A DNA stretch of 44,803 nt from Prevotellaceae bacterium UBA6398 (GTDB lineage: Bacteria > Bacteroidota > Bacteroidia > Bacteroidales > Bacteroidaceae): NCBI GenBank assembly GCA_002437495.1, contig DJQA01000007.1, forward strand, positions 1 to 44,803. The letters are read 5' to 3'. The notes below the pieces were generated by a model. It saw nothing but the letters and a program-made list of their open reading frames with translations, did not search any database and was not told the DNA's origin. Each line of letters starts with the position of its first letter. Position 1 is the stretch's first letter. A program made the position numbers and the translations under genes. Shown here piece after piece: positions 1 through 8,634 of this stretch.

Positions 1-21
1 AACCAGCTGAGCTAAACGCCC
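1..21 (-). tRNA. tRNA gene, 5' end only (cut by window edge)
   Basis: Read on the minus strand this is GGGCGTTTAGCTCAGCTGGT followed by T, the acceptor 5' strand and D-arm of a tRNA; the TAGCTCAGCTGGT block is the conserved D-arm signature. The anticodon lies outside the window, so the amino acid cannot be assigned. A promoter-like TATCTTTG box lies 22 bases upstream (43-50). Confidence 0.8.
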
Positions 22-25
22 GTTC

Positions 26-50
26 CCGCTGCAAAAGCGGTGCAAAGATA
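26..50 (-). promoter_or_regulatory. tRNA promoter (-7 box 43-50) and leader hairpin
   Basis: On the minus strand TATCTTTG (43-50) matches the Bacteroidota -7 element TAnnTTTG. Between it and the tRNA 5' end is an inverted repeat (CCGCT...AGCGG, 26-40), a short 5' leader hairpin that would be removed when the tRNA is matured. Confidence 0.6.
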
Positions 51-175
51 GACATTTTTTTTTACTCGCAAAGCTTTTCGCGCAAAAAACACGCTTTTCA
101 CGCATACGAACACACCTATACGCCGACATTTTCCAATTGCAGGGCTGCGCACTTCTCGGTTAACGCGATTTTGAG

Positions 176-183
176 TAATTTTG
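176..183 (+). promoter_or_regulatory. trpS promoter -7 box TAATTTTG
   Basis: TAATTTTG matches TAnnTTTG and lies 21 bases before the trpS ATG at 205. The -33 region (CTTCT near 152-156) is a weak match. No T-box or attenuator is visible in the short leader. Confidence 0.6.
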
Positions 184-204
184 CAATACAAATATTATAT
201 ATTT

Positions 205-1302
205 ATGAGTACAGAAAAGGTTATTCTCACCGGCGACCGCCCAACAGGCCGCCTTCACATAGGCCATTTCGTAGGTTCGCTGCGCAGACGCGTGGAATTG
301 CAGAACTCGGGGGACTTCAAGAAGATATTCATTTTCATTGCCGATGCACAGGCTCTTACCGACAACATGGAGAACCCGGAGAAAATACGTAGGAACATCA
401 TAGAGGTGGCACTCGACTGGCTTTCGGCAGGTATCGACCCCGCCAAATCCACACTGTTCATACAGTCGCAAATTCCCGAATTGTGCGAACTAACGGAATA
501 CTACATGAACCTTGTGAGCGTTTCGCGCCTACAGCGCAACCCAACGGTTAAAACCGAAATCAAGATGCGCAACTTCGAGTCTACAATACCGGTGGGCTTT
601 TTCTGCTATCCCATAAGCCAGGCCGCAGACATAACGGCGTTCAAGGCAACAACCGTGCCCGCCGGCGAAGACCAAAAGCCCATGATTGAGCAGGCTGTGG
701 AGATAGTTAGACGTTTCAACAATGTTTACGGAAACACACTTGTGGAGCCGCAAATTTTGCTGCCCGAGAACGAGGCAAGCATGCGACTTCCGGGAACCGA
801 TGGAAAAGCCAAGATGAGCAAATCGCTAGGCAACTGCATTTACCTTTCCGACAGCGCAGACGAGGTGAGCAAGAAGATACGCTCCATGTACACAGACCCT
901 GACCACTTGAAAGTTTCAGACCCCGGCAAAGTGGAGGGCAACACCGTGTTTACATACCTTGACGCATTTTGCAAGGATGAGCATTTTGAGCGTTATCTTC
1001 CCGAATATGCTAATCTTGACGAACTGAAAGCGCACTACATGCGCGGAGGCCTTGGCGATGTGAAGGTAAAGAAATTCCTACAGGCCGTAATGGAGGAGAC
1101 ACTCGAGCCTATGCGCAAACGCCGCAAAGAGTTCGAGAAGGACATTCCCACCGTTTACAGCATACTGAAAAAGGGGAGCGAGGCTGCACGCGAGGTTGCG
1201 GCGCATACACTCGCCGAAGTGCGCAAGGCTATGAGAATTGACTACTTCGATGACAAGGCTCTGATAGAAGAACAGGCAAAATATTTTGCCTCCAAACAGT
1301 AA
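205..1302 (+). CDS. trpS: Tryptophanyl-tRNA synthetase
   Basis: Charges tRNA-Trp with tryptophan in the cytoplasm; a class Ic aminoacyl-tRNA synthetase. The class I HIGH signature reads HIGHF near residue 18, after GDRPTGRLHIGHF, and the second catalytic signature is KMSKS in AKMSKSLGN near residue 205. Length from the chosen start is 365 residues, slightly longer than the common ~330. The ATG at 205 is chosen because an in-frame TTG at 181 lies inside the -7 box and would add a non-homologous leader (MQYKYYIF). The gene stands alone: its own promoter precedes it and a strong terminator follows 21 bases after the stop. Family assignment is secure. Confidence 0.96.
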   Translation: MSTEKVILTGDRPTGRLHIGHFVGSLRRRVELQNSGDFKKIFIFIADAQALTDNMENPEKIRRNIIEVALDWLSAGIDPAKSTLFIQSQIPELCELTEYYMNLVSVSRLQRNPTVKTEIKMRNFESTIPVGFFCYPISQAADITAFKATTVPAGEDQKPMIEQAVEIVRRFNNVYGNTLVEPQILLPENEASMRLPGTDGKAKMSKSLGNCIYLSDSADEVSKKIRSMYTDPDHLKVSDPGKVEGNTVFTYLDAFCKDEHFERYLPEYANLDELKAHYMRGGLGDVKVKKFLQAVMEETLEPMRKRRKEFEKDIPTVYSILKKGSEAAREVAAHTLAEVRKAMRIDYFDDKALIEEQAKYFASKQ

Positions 1303-1323
1303 CCGCACAAATAAAACTCAAAG

Positions 1324-1362
1324 CCCGCCCGCTGTTTTTATAACAGCGGGCGGGTTTTGTTG
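1324..1362 (+). terminator. Intrinsic terminator of trpS, probably bidirectional
   Basis: A perfect 11-bp inverted repeat (CCCGCCCGCTG at 1324-1334, CAGCGGGCGGG at 1344-1354) with a 9-nt loop is followed by TTTTGTTG. It ends trpS. The small lipoprotein gene on the minus strand ends at 1388 and runs into the same stem, so the hairpin may also stop that transcript, though the minus-strand T-tract is poor. Confidence 0.9.
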
Positions 1363-1387
1363 TCTGCTCCCCTAAGGGTTGGGGGAA

Positions 1388-1699
1388 TTATTTTTTTACG
1401 ATTACCTCGTCAGCCAAAATATTGCCCACACGAACAAGCACACGGTGCCTGCCCGCAGGAAGCGAAGAGACGCAAAACCTGACGCACCCGTCCGCAACAT
1501 AATCTGACGCCATGAAATTTGCGCTATTTCCATAAACCTTTATCCTGCAAAACTCATTGTCGCAACCGGGAAGCAATACGACCAGCGTATCGGTTACAGG
1601 AGTCAACACATACTTGTTCTTTCCCACAACGCCCTGCATGGAACATGATGTGTTAAGCACTACCGCAGACACAAGTGCCACCCGGAAGATAAGCGCCAT
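1388..1699 (-). CDS. Small predicted lipoprotein, unknown function
   Basis: From ATG 1699 this encodes 103 residues beginning with a hydrophobic signal (MALIFRVALVSAVVL) and a lipobox-like NTSC, giving Cys19 as the probable lipidation site. The mature part is short and beta-rich (VTDTLVVLLPG, RHRVLVRVGN, ending EVIVKK), resembling a small extracytoplasmic domain; I do not recognise a family. An upstream in-frame start at 1768 lies within the ompA terminator hairpin, and one at 1726 cannot be excluded. It follows ompA on the same strand but behind a terminator, so it is either expressed by read-through or from an unseen promoter. Confidence 0.6.
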   Translation of the reverse strand: MALIFRVALVSAVVLNTSCSMQGVVGKNKYVLTPVTDTLVVLLPGCDNEFCRIKVYGNSANFMASDYVADGCVRFCVSSLPAGRHRVLVRVGNILADEVIVKK

Positions 1700-1740
1700 G
1701 TATTTCCCAACTCTACCGTTACACATATTGATATAATAAA

Positions 1741-1776
1741 AGAATGCCGCGCAAAAAATGTGCGGCATTCTTTTAT
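1741..1776 (-). terminator. Intrinsic terminator of the ompA-family gene
   Basis: A perfect 10-bp inverted repeat (AGAATGCCGC at 1741-1750 and GCGGCATTCT at 1762-1771) flanks an 11-nt loop. On the minus strand the stem is followed by TTTATTATA, and it sits 20 bases after the stop codon of the porin gene. Confidence 0.85.
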
Positions 1777-1796
1777 TCGAATTAGTCTAAACTCAA

Positions 1797-2978
1797 TTAC
1801 TGGAGCTTAACAATCACACGGCGGTTGTAAGAGAACGGGCTGATGTCGTTCACGCCACCTTTGTGCTCGATGATGATGTTGTCGCGGCTGAGACCCATCT
1901 TAACGAGTTCGTTTGCAACTGTGTTAGCACGAGCCTCGGAAAGTTTGTTGTTGTAAGCCTTTGTGCCGGTCTTGCTGTCAGCATAACCTGTTACGACAAC
2001 CTTCTTGTTGTTGTCCTTTGCATACTTAACGAGTTCTTTTACGTTAACAAGATCTTTGCGCGATGCAATTCTGGACTTGTTGATGTTGAAGAATACAGAC
2101 AACGGAGTTGTTTCGAATTCTTTTACAGTCTTGCTCTCTGATGCTTTCTGGTTTGCAAGAAGATTGCGCAAGCGCGAGTTTTCGTCCTGCTGCTCCTTGA
2201 GCGAAGAGTTAAGAGCATCGAGTTGCTCTTTGTTCATTGCCATGAGTGCGTCAACATCGGGAACCTTGTTCCAGCCGATAGTCTTGCCCAGGTTTATATT
2301 CAAACCTACGGAAACGCCTACCATCTTGTCCCAATAGCGGCTGCTTAGCTTTGTGTGGTTATTCCAGTCGGTATCGCCCTTACCGTTTACACCATCGAAT
2401 GAACCTTCAGCTGCAAGAGCCCATACATCGAGATAAGCAGCCAGGCGACGGTTGATACGGAATGAGTTGTAGATACCCACATTGTAGGAAGGAGCGCGGT
2501 AGCTGCCCTTTTCATTAGCGTAATCTACCGATTCCATACGCTGCAAATAGCCAATACCCACATAAGGAGCAATGTTCCACACACGCTTCTCATTGTAGCC
2601 GCAGAAAGCGTTTGAAAGGTTGAACATAACGTCCTCCTGAATGCCCCAATACTTGTAAGCATTGTGAGTGTCGGAATTAAGAACAGCCTTTGACCAAATG
2701 CCCTGGAACTTGGTACGGAGACCGATAACCGGAGTGAACCACTTACCTACAGCCACCTCGAAGCCGAAAGTTCCGCGGTCAACGCTGAAAGGATTCTTGT
2801 TTCCAAGCTGCTCCTCGTTGGTGTAAGCTGCATTGAACTGACCGCCTACCTGTACAAACCAGTTAGCCCAGAACGAGTTAGTAGCAACACTGTACTTCTG
2901 CGTAGGAACTTCGTTTTCCTGCGCCATAGCACCTGTAGTAAAGCCTACGAGTGCAAGTGCAAACATTAACTTTTTCAT
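1797..2978 (-). CDS. OmpA-family outer-membrane porin/peptidoglycan anchor
   Basis: Outer-membrane beta-barrel protein that tethers the outer membrane to peptidoglycan. The 393-residue product starts with a signal peptide (MKKLMFALALVGFTTGAMA, then QE). A barrel region runs to about residue 230, followed by a hydrophilic helical linker near 245-280 (KEQLDALNSSLKEQQDENSR). The OmpA/MotB peptidoglycan-binding domain covers about 285-393, with the recognisable VTGYADSKTG and LSEARANTVANELVKMG segments and the final NRRVIV. It resembles the OmpA-like proteins of Bacteroides and Porphyromonas. It has its own promoter (3053-3060), a ~70-nt leader and a terminator (1741-1776), so it is probably monocistronic and highly expressed. 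Confidence 0.93.
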   Translation of the reverse strand: MKKLMFALALVGFTTGAMAQENEVPTQKYSVATNSFWANWFVQVGGQFNAAYTNEEQLGNKNPFSVDRGTFGFEVAVGKWFTPVIGLRTKFQGIWSKAVLNSDTHNAYKYWGIQEDVMFNLSNAFCGYNEKRVWNIAPYVGIGYLQRMESVDYANEKGSYRAPSYNVGIYNSFRINRRLAAYLDVWALAAEGSFDGVNGKGDTDWNNHTKLSSRYWDKMVGVSVGLNINLGKTIGWNKVPDVDALMAMNKEQLDALNSSLKEQQDENSRLRNLLANQKASESKTVKEFETTPLSVFFNINKSRIASRKDLVNVKELVKYAKDNNKKVVVTGYADSKTGTKAYNNKLSEARANTVANELVKMGLSRDNIIIEHKGGVNDISPFSYNRRVIVKLQ

Positions 2979-3052
2979 AATTACTAATTTAGTATATCAA
3001 TTTATAATCTACCACCTTTTAACAGACCGCATCTGCCGTCTATAATTTTCTG

Positions 3053-3060
3053 CAAAAGTA
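3053..3060 (-). promoter_or_regulatory. Promoter -7 box of the ompA-family gene (TACTTTTG)
   Basis: On the minus strand the box reads TACTTTTG followed by C, matching TAnnTTTG. Transcription starting just downstream would give a leader of about 70 nt. No clear -33 element was found. Confidence 0.65.
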
Positions 3061-3420
3061 ATAAATACTTTTATATCTTGATAACTTTCACGTGAAAATT
3101 ATCTGCATCACGATTTTTTGCGCCTTTTGTTCGTTTTTCCCACCTCGATATTCCCTTTTTGACACCCCCACTATACAAAGCAACATGGTTCGTGTTGCTT
3201 TTAATGTAATATTGTACGGCTGTTTTTCGCGTTAACCGCATAAACGCAAGGCTCACTGCCGACAATTGCCACGCACATTGCACCGACATTATGCGTTTAT
3301 TATTGTTCTTAAACATTTATGCCTTATCGGAAAACTATATTTGCTTTGTGATTTATAATGTGTCAAATACATCATGAGGCTTTAATGTTCAAAAACACTC
3401 ACCGTGAACTGCCGCGAAAG
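3061..3420 (-). other. Intergenic stretch upstream of the ompA-family gene
   Basis: About 360 bases of AT-rich DNA between the porin promoter and repeat copy A. A minus-strand open frame (3071-3316) has no family resemblance and overlaps the promoter; I do not call it. No RNA gene or terminator is evident. Confidence 0.5.
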
Positions 3421-3523
3421 TTACATTTGATATAGAAAAAACCATGTACTATGTGGGAAAAACCACATCGGACATAAAAAAAACTACATCGGACATAGAA
3501 AAAACGACATCAAACCTTTTTTT
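3421..3523 (-). repeat. 21-bp-period intergenic repeat, copy A (five cores)
   Basis: Cores of 15 bp start at 3421, 3442, 3463, 3484 and 3505, an exact 21-bp period, with A-rich 6-nt spacers on the plus strand. The cap (AAACC then seven T) is at 3513-3523, so the element is in minus orientation. It lies about 130 bases beyond the mutL stop and upstream of the ompA-family promoter. This is the only copy with a fifth full core (TTACATTTGATATAG). Confidence 0.9.
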
Positions 3524-3653
3524 GCATGCAAATACCATAGACTATCTATGATTTACAAAAGCTCCACAAAAACGCATATCGGGTTGAAACGCAAATATTT
3601 GCATTAGGAGATGACGGAAACCGTAAAATTTTGCCGACGCACTTGTTTTACGA

Positions 3654-5462
3654 CTATGCAAAGAGACCCTCGATTTTCTCCTGCGGAATTATCGCCACTA
3701 TGAGCTTGCCCTCGGGTGTGTATTTAGGCGAAGTCGTGGCAAAAAGGTCATCTATCATTCCGCCCATTTCCTTGTCGGTCAACTGCGAACCATATGGTAT
3801 TGCGGCGTGCCTTGCAAGCACAAGGGCTATATGTTTGTCGATTTCCTCCTTTACGCCCGCCCGGGCTTCGGTTTCAGCCAGAACGTCCTTCAGCAACTCT
3901 GTTGCATTAAGTTTCTCTGTTCCTGCCGGAAGCCCGTTAACGGTGAAATTTCCATCGCCCAAGTCGGAAATATCAAAACCGGCAGCCACTATTTCATCGG
4001 CCGATGCGGCGAGAGCGGAACTTTCCGCAGGTGTAAGGCTTACCGGCTCCGGGAAAATCAGCCTCTCGCTTGCACTCTTGCGTTCGGAAAGGTTTTTTAG
4101 AAAGCGCTCATAAAGTATGCGTATGTGTGCTCTGTGCTGGTCTATGACCATCAGCCCCGAATGCACGGCCGTCATTACATAACGGTCCTTGTACTGGAAA
4201 TGTCCAAGCGAATGCTGGCTCAAAGGCTCAACGGCTTCAGGTTCGTTGGAAATGGGAATATTTTCCTGCGATGTTTCGCTGCGACGCCCCATACCTTCAA
4301 ACAGTTTTTGCCAATTTCGCGGTGCCGCGCTGCGCGGCTGCGCCGTATTGTTGAATGGGTTATATCCCCCTTCAAGCTCAATGCGTGGCGGTTCTGCCGC
4401 CATTTTGCGCGGGTCGTAAACCGGTATGTCGTCCGGGGCTGCGTGAGAATCAAAATCGAGCTTCGGAACCGCGTCAAACTTACCTACCGCCTCTTTTACC
4501 GATGCCATTAGTATTTGAAACACAGCCTGCTCGTCTTCAAACTTAATCTCGGCCTTTGTGGGATGAATGTTAACGTCAATACGCGAAGGGTCGATGTCGA
4601 AATAAATGAAATACGGCACTTGCTCGTCAGGCGGCACAAGCCGTTCGTATGCAAGCATTACGGCACGTCCGAAATAAGGGTGGCGCATATAGCGCCCGTT
4701 AACGAAAAAGAACTGCTTAGCACCTTTTTTGCGCGAGCTTTCGGGTGTGCCCACAAAGCCTTTTATGCGCACAATCGAAGTATCGACATCTATATGGAGA
4801 AGCTGTTGGTTCATGCGTTTGCCAAACACATCGGCTACGCGTTGCAGACATGAGCCGGAAGGCAAGTCGTAAACCACTGCGTCGTTGCTGCTAAGCGAGA
4901 ACCTTATATCGGGATGCGCCAGCACGATTTTCTCGAACTCCGCCACTATGTTGTTGAACTCTGTTTGGTTGGATTTCAAAAACCTTCGCCTTGCCGGAAT
5001 ATTGAAAAACAGGTTCTTCACGATGAAATTTGCACCCCGGTCGCATGCAACCGGTTGCTGGCCCACCACCCTTGAACCTTCGATTGAAAGGCTGACGCCC
5101 AGTCTGCTTTCGGCCGTACGTGTGCGCAATTCCACTTGCGCCACAGCCGCTATCGAAGGCAGTGCCTCGCCGCGAAATCCCATGGTGTGGAGGCTGAACA
5201 AGTCGGAGGCTTGGCTTATTTTCGATGTGGCATGGCGCTCAAAGGCCATGCGGGCATCGGTTTCGCTCATTCCGCAGCCGTTGTCAACAATCTGTATGCA
5301 CGTTTTCCCTGCATCGGTAACAAGCACGTCTATTTTTGTTGCTCCGGCATCGATGGAGTTTTCAACGAGTTCCTTGACAACGGAAGCCGGACGCTGTATA
5401 ACCTCGCCCGCCGCTATTTGATTGGCTACGGAATCGGGAAGTAAATGTATTATGTCGGGCAT
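3654..5462 (-). CDS. mutL: DNA mismatch repair protein MutL
   Basis: Couples mismatch recognition by MutS to strand excision. The start at 5462 (MPDIIHLLPDSV) is chosen because MutL proteins begin at this point; it gives 602 residues. The N-terminal GHKL ATPase motifs are clear: NQIAAGEVIQRPASVVKELV with ENSIDAG, then DNGCGM, then GFRGEAL near residue 97. A variable linker spans roughly 335-420, followed by the C-terminal dimerisation domain. In that domain the endonuclease motif DQHA(x)2E(x)4E reads DQHRAHIRILYE, so the first Glu is Ile, and no CPHGRP-like motif is seen near the end (SPKYTPEGK instead); nicking activity is doubtful. It is the last gene of the guaB-PPIase-OstA operon, 67 bases after the OstA-like gene. 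Confidence 0.95.
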   Translation of the reverse strand: MPDIIHLLPDSVANQIAAGEVIQRPASVVKELVENSIDAGATKIDVLVTDAGKTCIQIVDNGCGMSETDARMAFERHATSKISQASDLFSLHTMGFRGEALPSIAAVAQVELRTRTAESRLGVSLSIEGSRVVGQQPVACDRGANFIVKNLFFNIPARRRFLKSNQTEFNNIVAEFEKIVLAHPDIRFSLSSNDAVVYDLPSGSCLQRVADVFGKRMNQQLLHIDVDTSIVRIKGFVGTPESSRKKGAKQFFFVNGRYMRHPYFGRAVMLAYERLVPPDEQVPYFIYFDIDPSRIDVNIHPTKAEIKFEDEQAVFQILMASVKEAVGKFDAVPKLDFDSHAAPDDIPVYDPRKMAAEPPRIELEGGYNPFNNTAQPRSAAPRNWQKLFEGMGRRSETSQENIPISNEPEAVEPLSQHSLGHFQYKDRYVMTAVHSGLMVIDQHRAHIRILYERFLKNLSERKSASERLIFPEPVSLTPAESSALAASADEIVAAGFDISDLGDGNFTVNGLPAGTEKLNATELLKDVLAETEARAGVKEEIDKHIALVLARHAAIPYGSQLTDKEMGGMIDDLFATTSPKYTPEGKLIVAIIPQEKIEGLFA

Positions 5463-5529
5463 TGCATGTTTATGTTTATATATGTACCTGTAAAGCAAAC
5501 GGGCGCAAACGCCGCATGCACACGCGTGT

Positions 5530-7236
5530 TCAACGTGTGCCCCCGCCTTGTTTTGCCATTTTCTCGCGCGCTATTTCGGATAGGTTCTGCAGCGGAGCCC
5601 GGCGACGCACCGTTTCGCGCAATTCGGTGCCGGCAGTCTTTTCTTTCCACACAAAAATGTCATCCTTGCTCTTTGGGCGTATATAGTCAAACCACGCAAA
5701 GTTTTTCAGAAACATCTGGTCTGACGGCGCGAGTTTCAACGGATACATCGTGCCGTTTGCCGGTGCACTCCATATACGACTCATCTTGCGGTTCTTCATG
5801 TACATTCTCAGCTCGGAAGTCTGCATACGATTAAGCCCAATCATTGTGCTGTCGCTGTCGTAAGGGAAATAAGCAACATCGACATTTCCCACCACTTTAC
5901 TCCAAGCAAGCTTTCCGCCATTGAAATAGGCAAACATTTCTCTCCCCGCAACCTGGTTGTAGCACGTACTGTCGAGTTTTTGCGCAAGAAGCGCCTGCCT
6001 TATCACATGCACACTGTCGATGGTGGTGTCCATAAACACCTGTATCTCCTCACCCAACAACTGTTGACCGTTGTTCCATACTATAGGGTTGCCATACATG
6101 GTCATTTTCTTGTTCTTTGAATCGTATTTCAGCGAATCGCACACGCTTTGCACATCTGTGCGGAAAGCCCTTGCCTTGTGATATCCGAAAACAAGGCGAT
6201 ACACACTGTCGGTGCGTATGTTGTAGGTGAAAATCTTGAATGAATCGGCATGCATATATAATGTGTCGGGCGAGGAATAGTCGCGCACCACCGCATTTTT
6301 TGTTGCCATGGCATAACCCGTGGTGTCGCTGTATTCGCAGTAATCGCCCGTCATAAGGCTTTTGCTGGCTTTGTCATTATATATAATATTGCCATAGGCG
6401 TGCATATTGCCTTTTTTCTTGTCGTAGAACATGCTGTCGCCGGTCATGGTGCTTTTACCGTTTATAACCACCGAGCGGTCGAACAGTTCGGCATAGTCCT
6501 TTTTTGTGTCATAAAACCCGCGCTCGGTGTATATTCGGTTTCCCTCGCTGTTTATGTTCGAAGGTCCCACGATGCGGGCCACTTTTGTAAGCGTGTTATA
6601 GTGCAGGGTATCTGAGGTAAGCGTGAAACGCCCATTTGTAAGCTTTACGTGGTAGTTGAACACAGCATCACGCGTCTGTGGTGAATACTCTCCCCAATCA
6701 GAAACGAGCACGTTTTTTCCATCACGCAGTCTGCCGCCGTCAAAAAAATATCCGAGGTTGTAAAGTTTGTCATAGTTTAGGCTGTCGGTTACAAGCAGCG
6801 TGCCGCGATGCCTGAGGTGTACGTTCTTCCTTGCCTGCGCAATTTGAGCATCGCCATCGTATTTCAAGTATTTCGCCGTGAGCGACAGCGTGTCGCCTTG
6901 TATCATTCTCACATTGCTGAAAGCCTCGAATGAGTTAGAGGCTTTGTAGTAATAGGCACTGTCGCAGAAAAGCCTTACATTGCCGTGCGTGAATTGCACA
7001 TTACCATTAAGAATATTGGCATTTGGGTTCTTCAATATATCATAGTGAAGCCGGTCGGCGTGATTAAGCACAATGCGTTCCCCTTTCTGCCTTTTCGCTT
7101 TCCTACCGGATGACGGTAAACCCGCCGCGCCTGCCAGTAAGCACTGTAACGCAAACAGGGAAACGAGGCACAAAACGCACAAACGCGGTTTGCACCCCGA
7201 TCTCTTTTTCCGCATGTTTACCACGCCGCCTTTCAT
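5530..7236 (-). CDS. OstA/LptA-superfamily envelope protein
   Basis: Predicted periplasmic protein of the OstA/LptA type, whose relatives bind and carry lipopolysaccharide across the periplasm. The start at 7236 is chosen because its ATG overlaps the TGA of the upstream PPIase gene (ATGA), a translational-coupling arrangement. The product is 568 residues: a basic N-terminus, a signal segment (LCVLCLVSLFALQCLLAG), then repeated beta-strand modules with recurring 'DxLxYD' and 'GNV' phrases (ILNGNVQFTHGNVRLFCDSA, VTDSLNYDKL, TSDTLHYNTL, TGDSMFYDKK), typical of the stacked OstA jelly roll. It is far longer than E. coli LptA (~185), as usual for Bacteroidota versions. The precise role is inferred from the fold family and its envelope-folding neighbours. 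Confidence 0.82.
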   Translation of the reverse strand: MKGGVVNMRKKRSGCKPRLCVLCLVSLFALQCLLAGAAGLPSSGRKAKRQKGERIVLNHADRLHYDILKNPNANILNGNVQFTHGNVRLFCDSAYYYKASNSFEAFSNVRMIQGDTLSLTAKYLKYDGDAQIAQARKNVHLRHRGTLLVTDSLNYDKLYNLGYFFDGGRLRDGKNVLVSDWGEYSPQTRDAVFNYHVKLTNGRFTLTSDTLHYNTLTKVARIVGPSNINSEGNRIYTERGFYDTKKDYAELFDRSVVINGKSTMTGDSMFYDKKKGNMHAYGNIIYNDKASKSLMTGDYCEYSDTTGYAMATKNAVVRDYSSPDTLYMHADSFKIFTYNIRTDSVYRLVFGYHKARAFRTDVQSVCDSLKYDSKNKKMTMYGNPIVWNNGQQLLGEEIQVFMDTTIDSVHVIRQALLAQKLDSTCYNQVAGREMFAYFNGGKLAWSKVVGNVDVAYFPYDSDSTMIGLNRMQTSELRMYMKNRKMSRIWSAPANGTMYPLKLAPSDQMFLKNFAWFDYIRPKSKDDIFVWKEKTAGTELRETVRRRAPLQNLSEIAREKMAKQGGGTR

Positions 7237-8609
7237 TTCTTCACCCATCCCGGATATTTGAAATCGCAATCGCGCCACTCCGGCTTTATGCTGATATATG
7301 TGGTTTTCTGCTTTTCGCGTATCCAATCGTCTATAACCTTAGCCTGCTCCTTATTGACAAGTATATTTTGAAGTGTCTGGAAATCTTCGGTTATTGACGC
7401 ATAATGCTCCTCATTGCGGTTTCTGAGTTTTACGATGGCACACACTTTCTGTCCCTTCGGCGTTGTCATAGAAAACGGCTTTGAAATTTCACCCGGCTTC
7501 ATGGTGCTTATAACTTTAGCAACATCCTGCGGAAGGTCGCGCAGCTCGAACCACTGCGTCATACCGGCACGAGGATTGTTGGGCGAAACGCTTTTTCCCA
7601 TTATTCCCCGATTGTTGCGCGTGTCCTTGTCGTCGGAATATATAACAGCGTCGTCAAACGTTATCTTTCCGCTTTTTATGTCGCCCGAAATGGAATCGAG
7701 TCTCGAAAGGCACGCTTTGATTGCCGCATCGCTTATATTAGGCTTTTTCAATATATGGCGCACTCTTATCTTGTCGCCCCTGCGGTCTATCAATTGTATT
7801 ATATGATAGCCGAATTCCGTCTTAACTATGCGCGAAACCTTCTTGGGGTCAGTTAGCGAGAATGCCACGTTTGCAAATTCGGGTACAAGTTCTCCCTTTC
7901 CCATATATGGTAGTTCTCCGCCGTTGCGCCGCGTGCCCTCGTCATCGCTGTACATCATGGCAAGCGTTGAAAAATCACTCTCCCCCGATGTTATTCTCTT
8001 CGTGTAGTCGCGTAGCTCGTTCTCGATGTGTTCCACCTCCTCGCGGCTAACCTCGGGGGTGTTGGTTATAATCTGAACCTCGTAGCGCGTGGGTATTAAC
8101 GGAAGGCTGTCCTTAGGCACGTTCTTGAAATAGTTTCTCACCTCTGCCGGAGTAACCTTTACATCGGCCGCTATCTTGCGTTTTACATCTTCCACGACCA
8201 TCATTCTTTTAAGCTGCTCCATTGTTTGCTGGCGTATTTGCGTCATGGGTTTGCGCATATACTCCTCGAGCTTTTCTTTCGAACCTGCCATTTGTATCAT
8301 ATAGTTAAGACGATACTCTAGCTCTTGAAGCACATCTCCGTCTTTCACTTCTATGCTGTCGATAAGAGCCTGGTGCAGGAAAAGCTTCTGTATTGCCATT
8401 TGCTCGGGTATCACGCAGCGAGGATTTCCCGATACCTGTTCTCCGTTCACCTCTGAGGCGAGACGCTGCTCTTCGACCTCGGACTTTAATATCGGATCAT
8501 CGCCCACCACCCAAATAACTTCGTCGATAACGTTGTTGTCTTGGGCGAAAGTAACTGTCGGCAGCATTATGGCTGAAGCGCACAGTAATATATTTCTGAG
8601 ATTTTTCAT
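7233..8609 (-). CDS. SurA-like periplasmic peptidyl-prolyl isomerase
   Basis: Parvulin-type chaperone/isomerase that helps fold outer-membrane proteins in the periplasm. The 458-residue product has a signal peptide (MKNLRNILLCASAIMLPTVTFA), a SurA-type N-terminal domain (~25-160, beginning NNVIDEVIWVVGDDPIL), a first PPIC domain (~175-280, with RNGGELPYMGKGELVPEF and FGYHIIQL) and a second, more divergent one (~283-400, RVRHILKKPN). This is the N-PPIC-PPIC order of SurA. It lies 25 bases after the preceding PPIase gene and overlaps the OstA-like gene by 4 bases, so the two are probably translated together. SurA and OstA-type proteins both serve outer-membrane assembly, so the operon has a consistent theme. 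Confidence 0.9.
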   Translation of the reverse strand: MKNLRNILLCASAIMLPTVTFAQDNNVIDEVIWVVGDDPILKSEVEEQRLASEVNGEQVSGNPRCVIPEQMAIQKLFLHQALIDSIEVKDGDVLQELEYRLNYMIQMAGSKEKLEEYMRKPMTQIRQQTMEQLKRMMVVEDVKRKIAADVKVTPAEVRNYFKNVPKDSLPLIPTRYEVQIITNTPEVSREEVEHIENELRDYTKRITSGESDFSTLAMMYSDDEGTRRNGGELPYMGKGELVPEFANVAFSLTDPKKVSRIVKTEFGYHIIQLIDRRGDKIRVRHILKKPNISDAAIKACLSRLDSISGDIKSGKITFDDAVIYSDDKDTRNNRGIMGKSVSPNNPRAGMTQWFELRDLPQDVAKVISTMKPGEISKPFSMTTPKGQKVCAIVKLRNRNEEHYASITEDFQTLQNILVNKEQAKVIDDWIREKQKTTYISIKPEWRDCDFKYPGWVKK

Positions 8610-8634
8610 AATTCCTTATTGTTTTTGCAGACTT

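Noticed and set aside
3071..3316. 81-residue minus-strand open frame
   Set aside because: Overlaps the ompA-family promoter, has no signal, domain or start context, and composition unlike neighbours.
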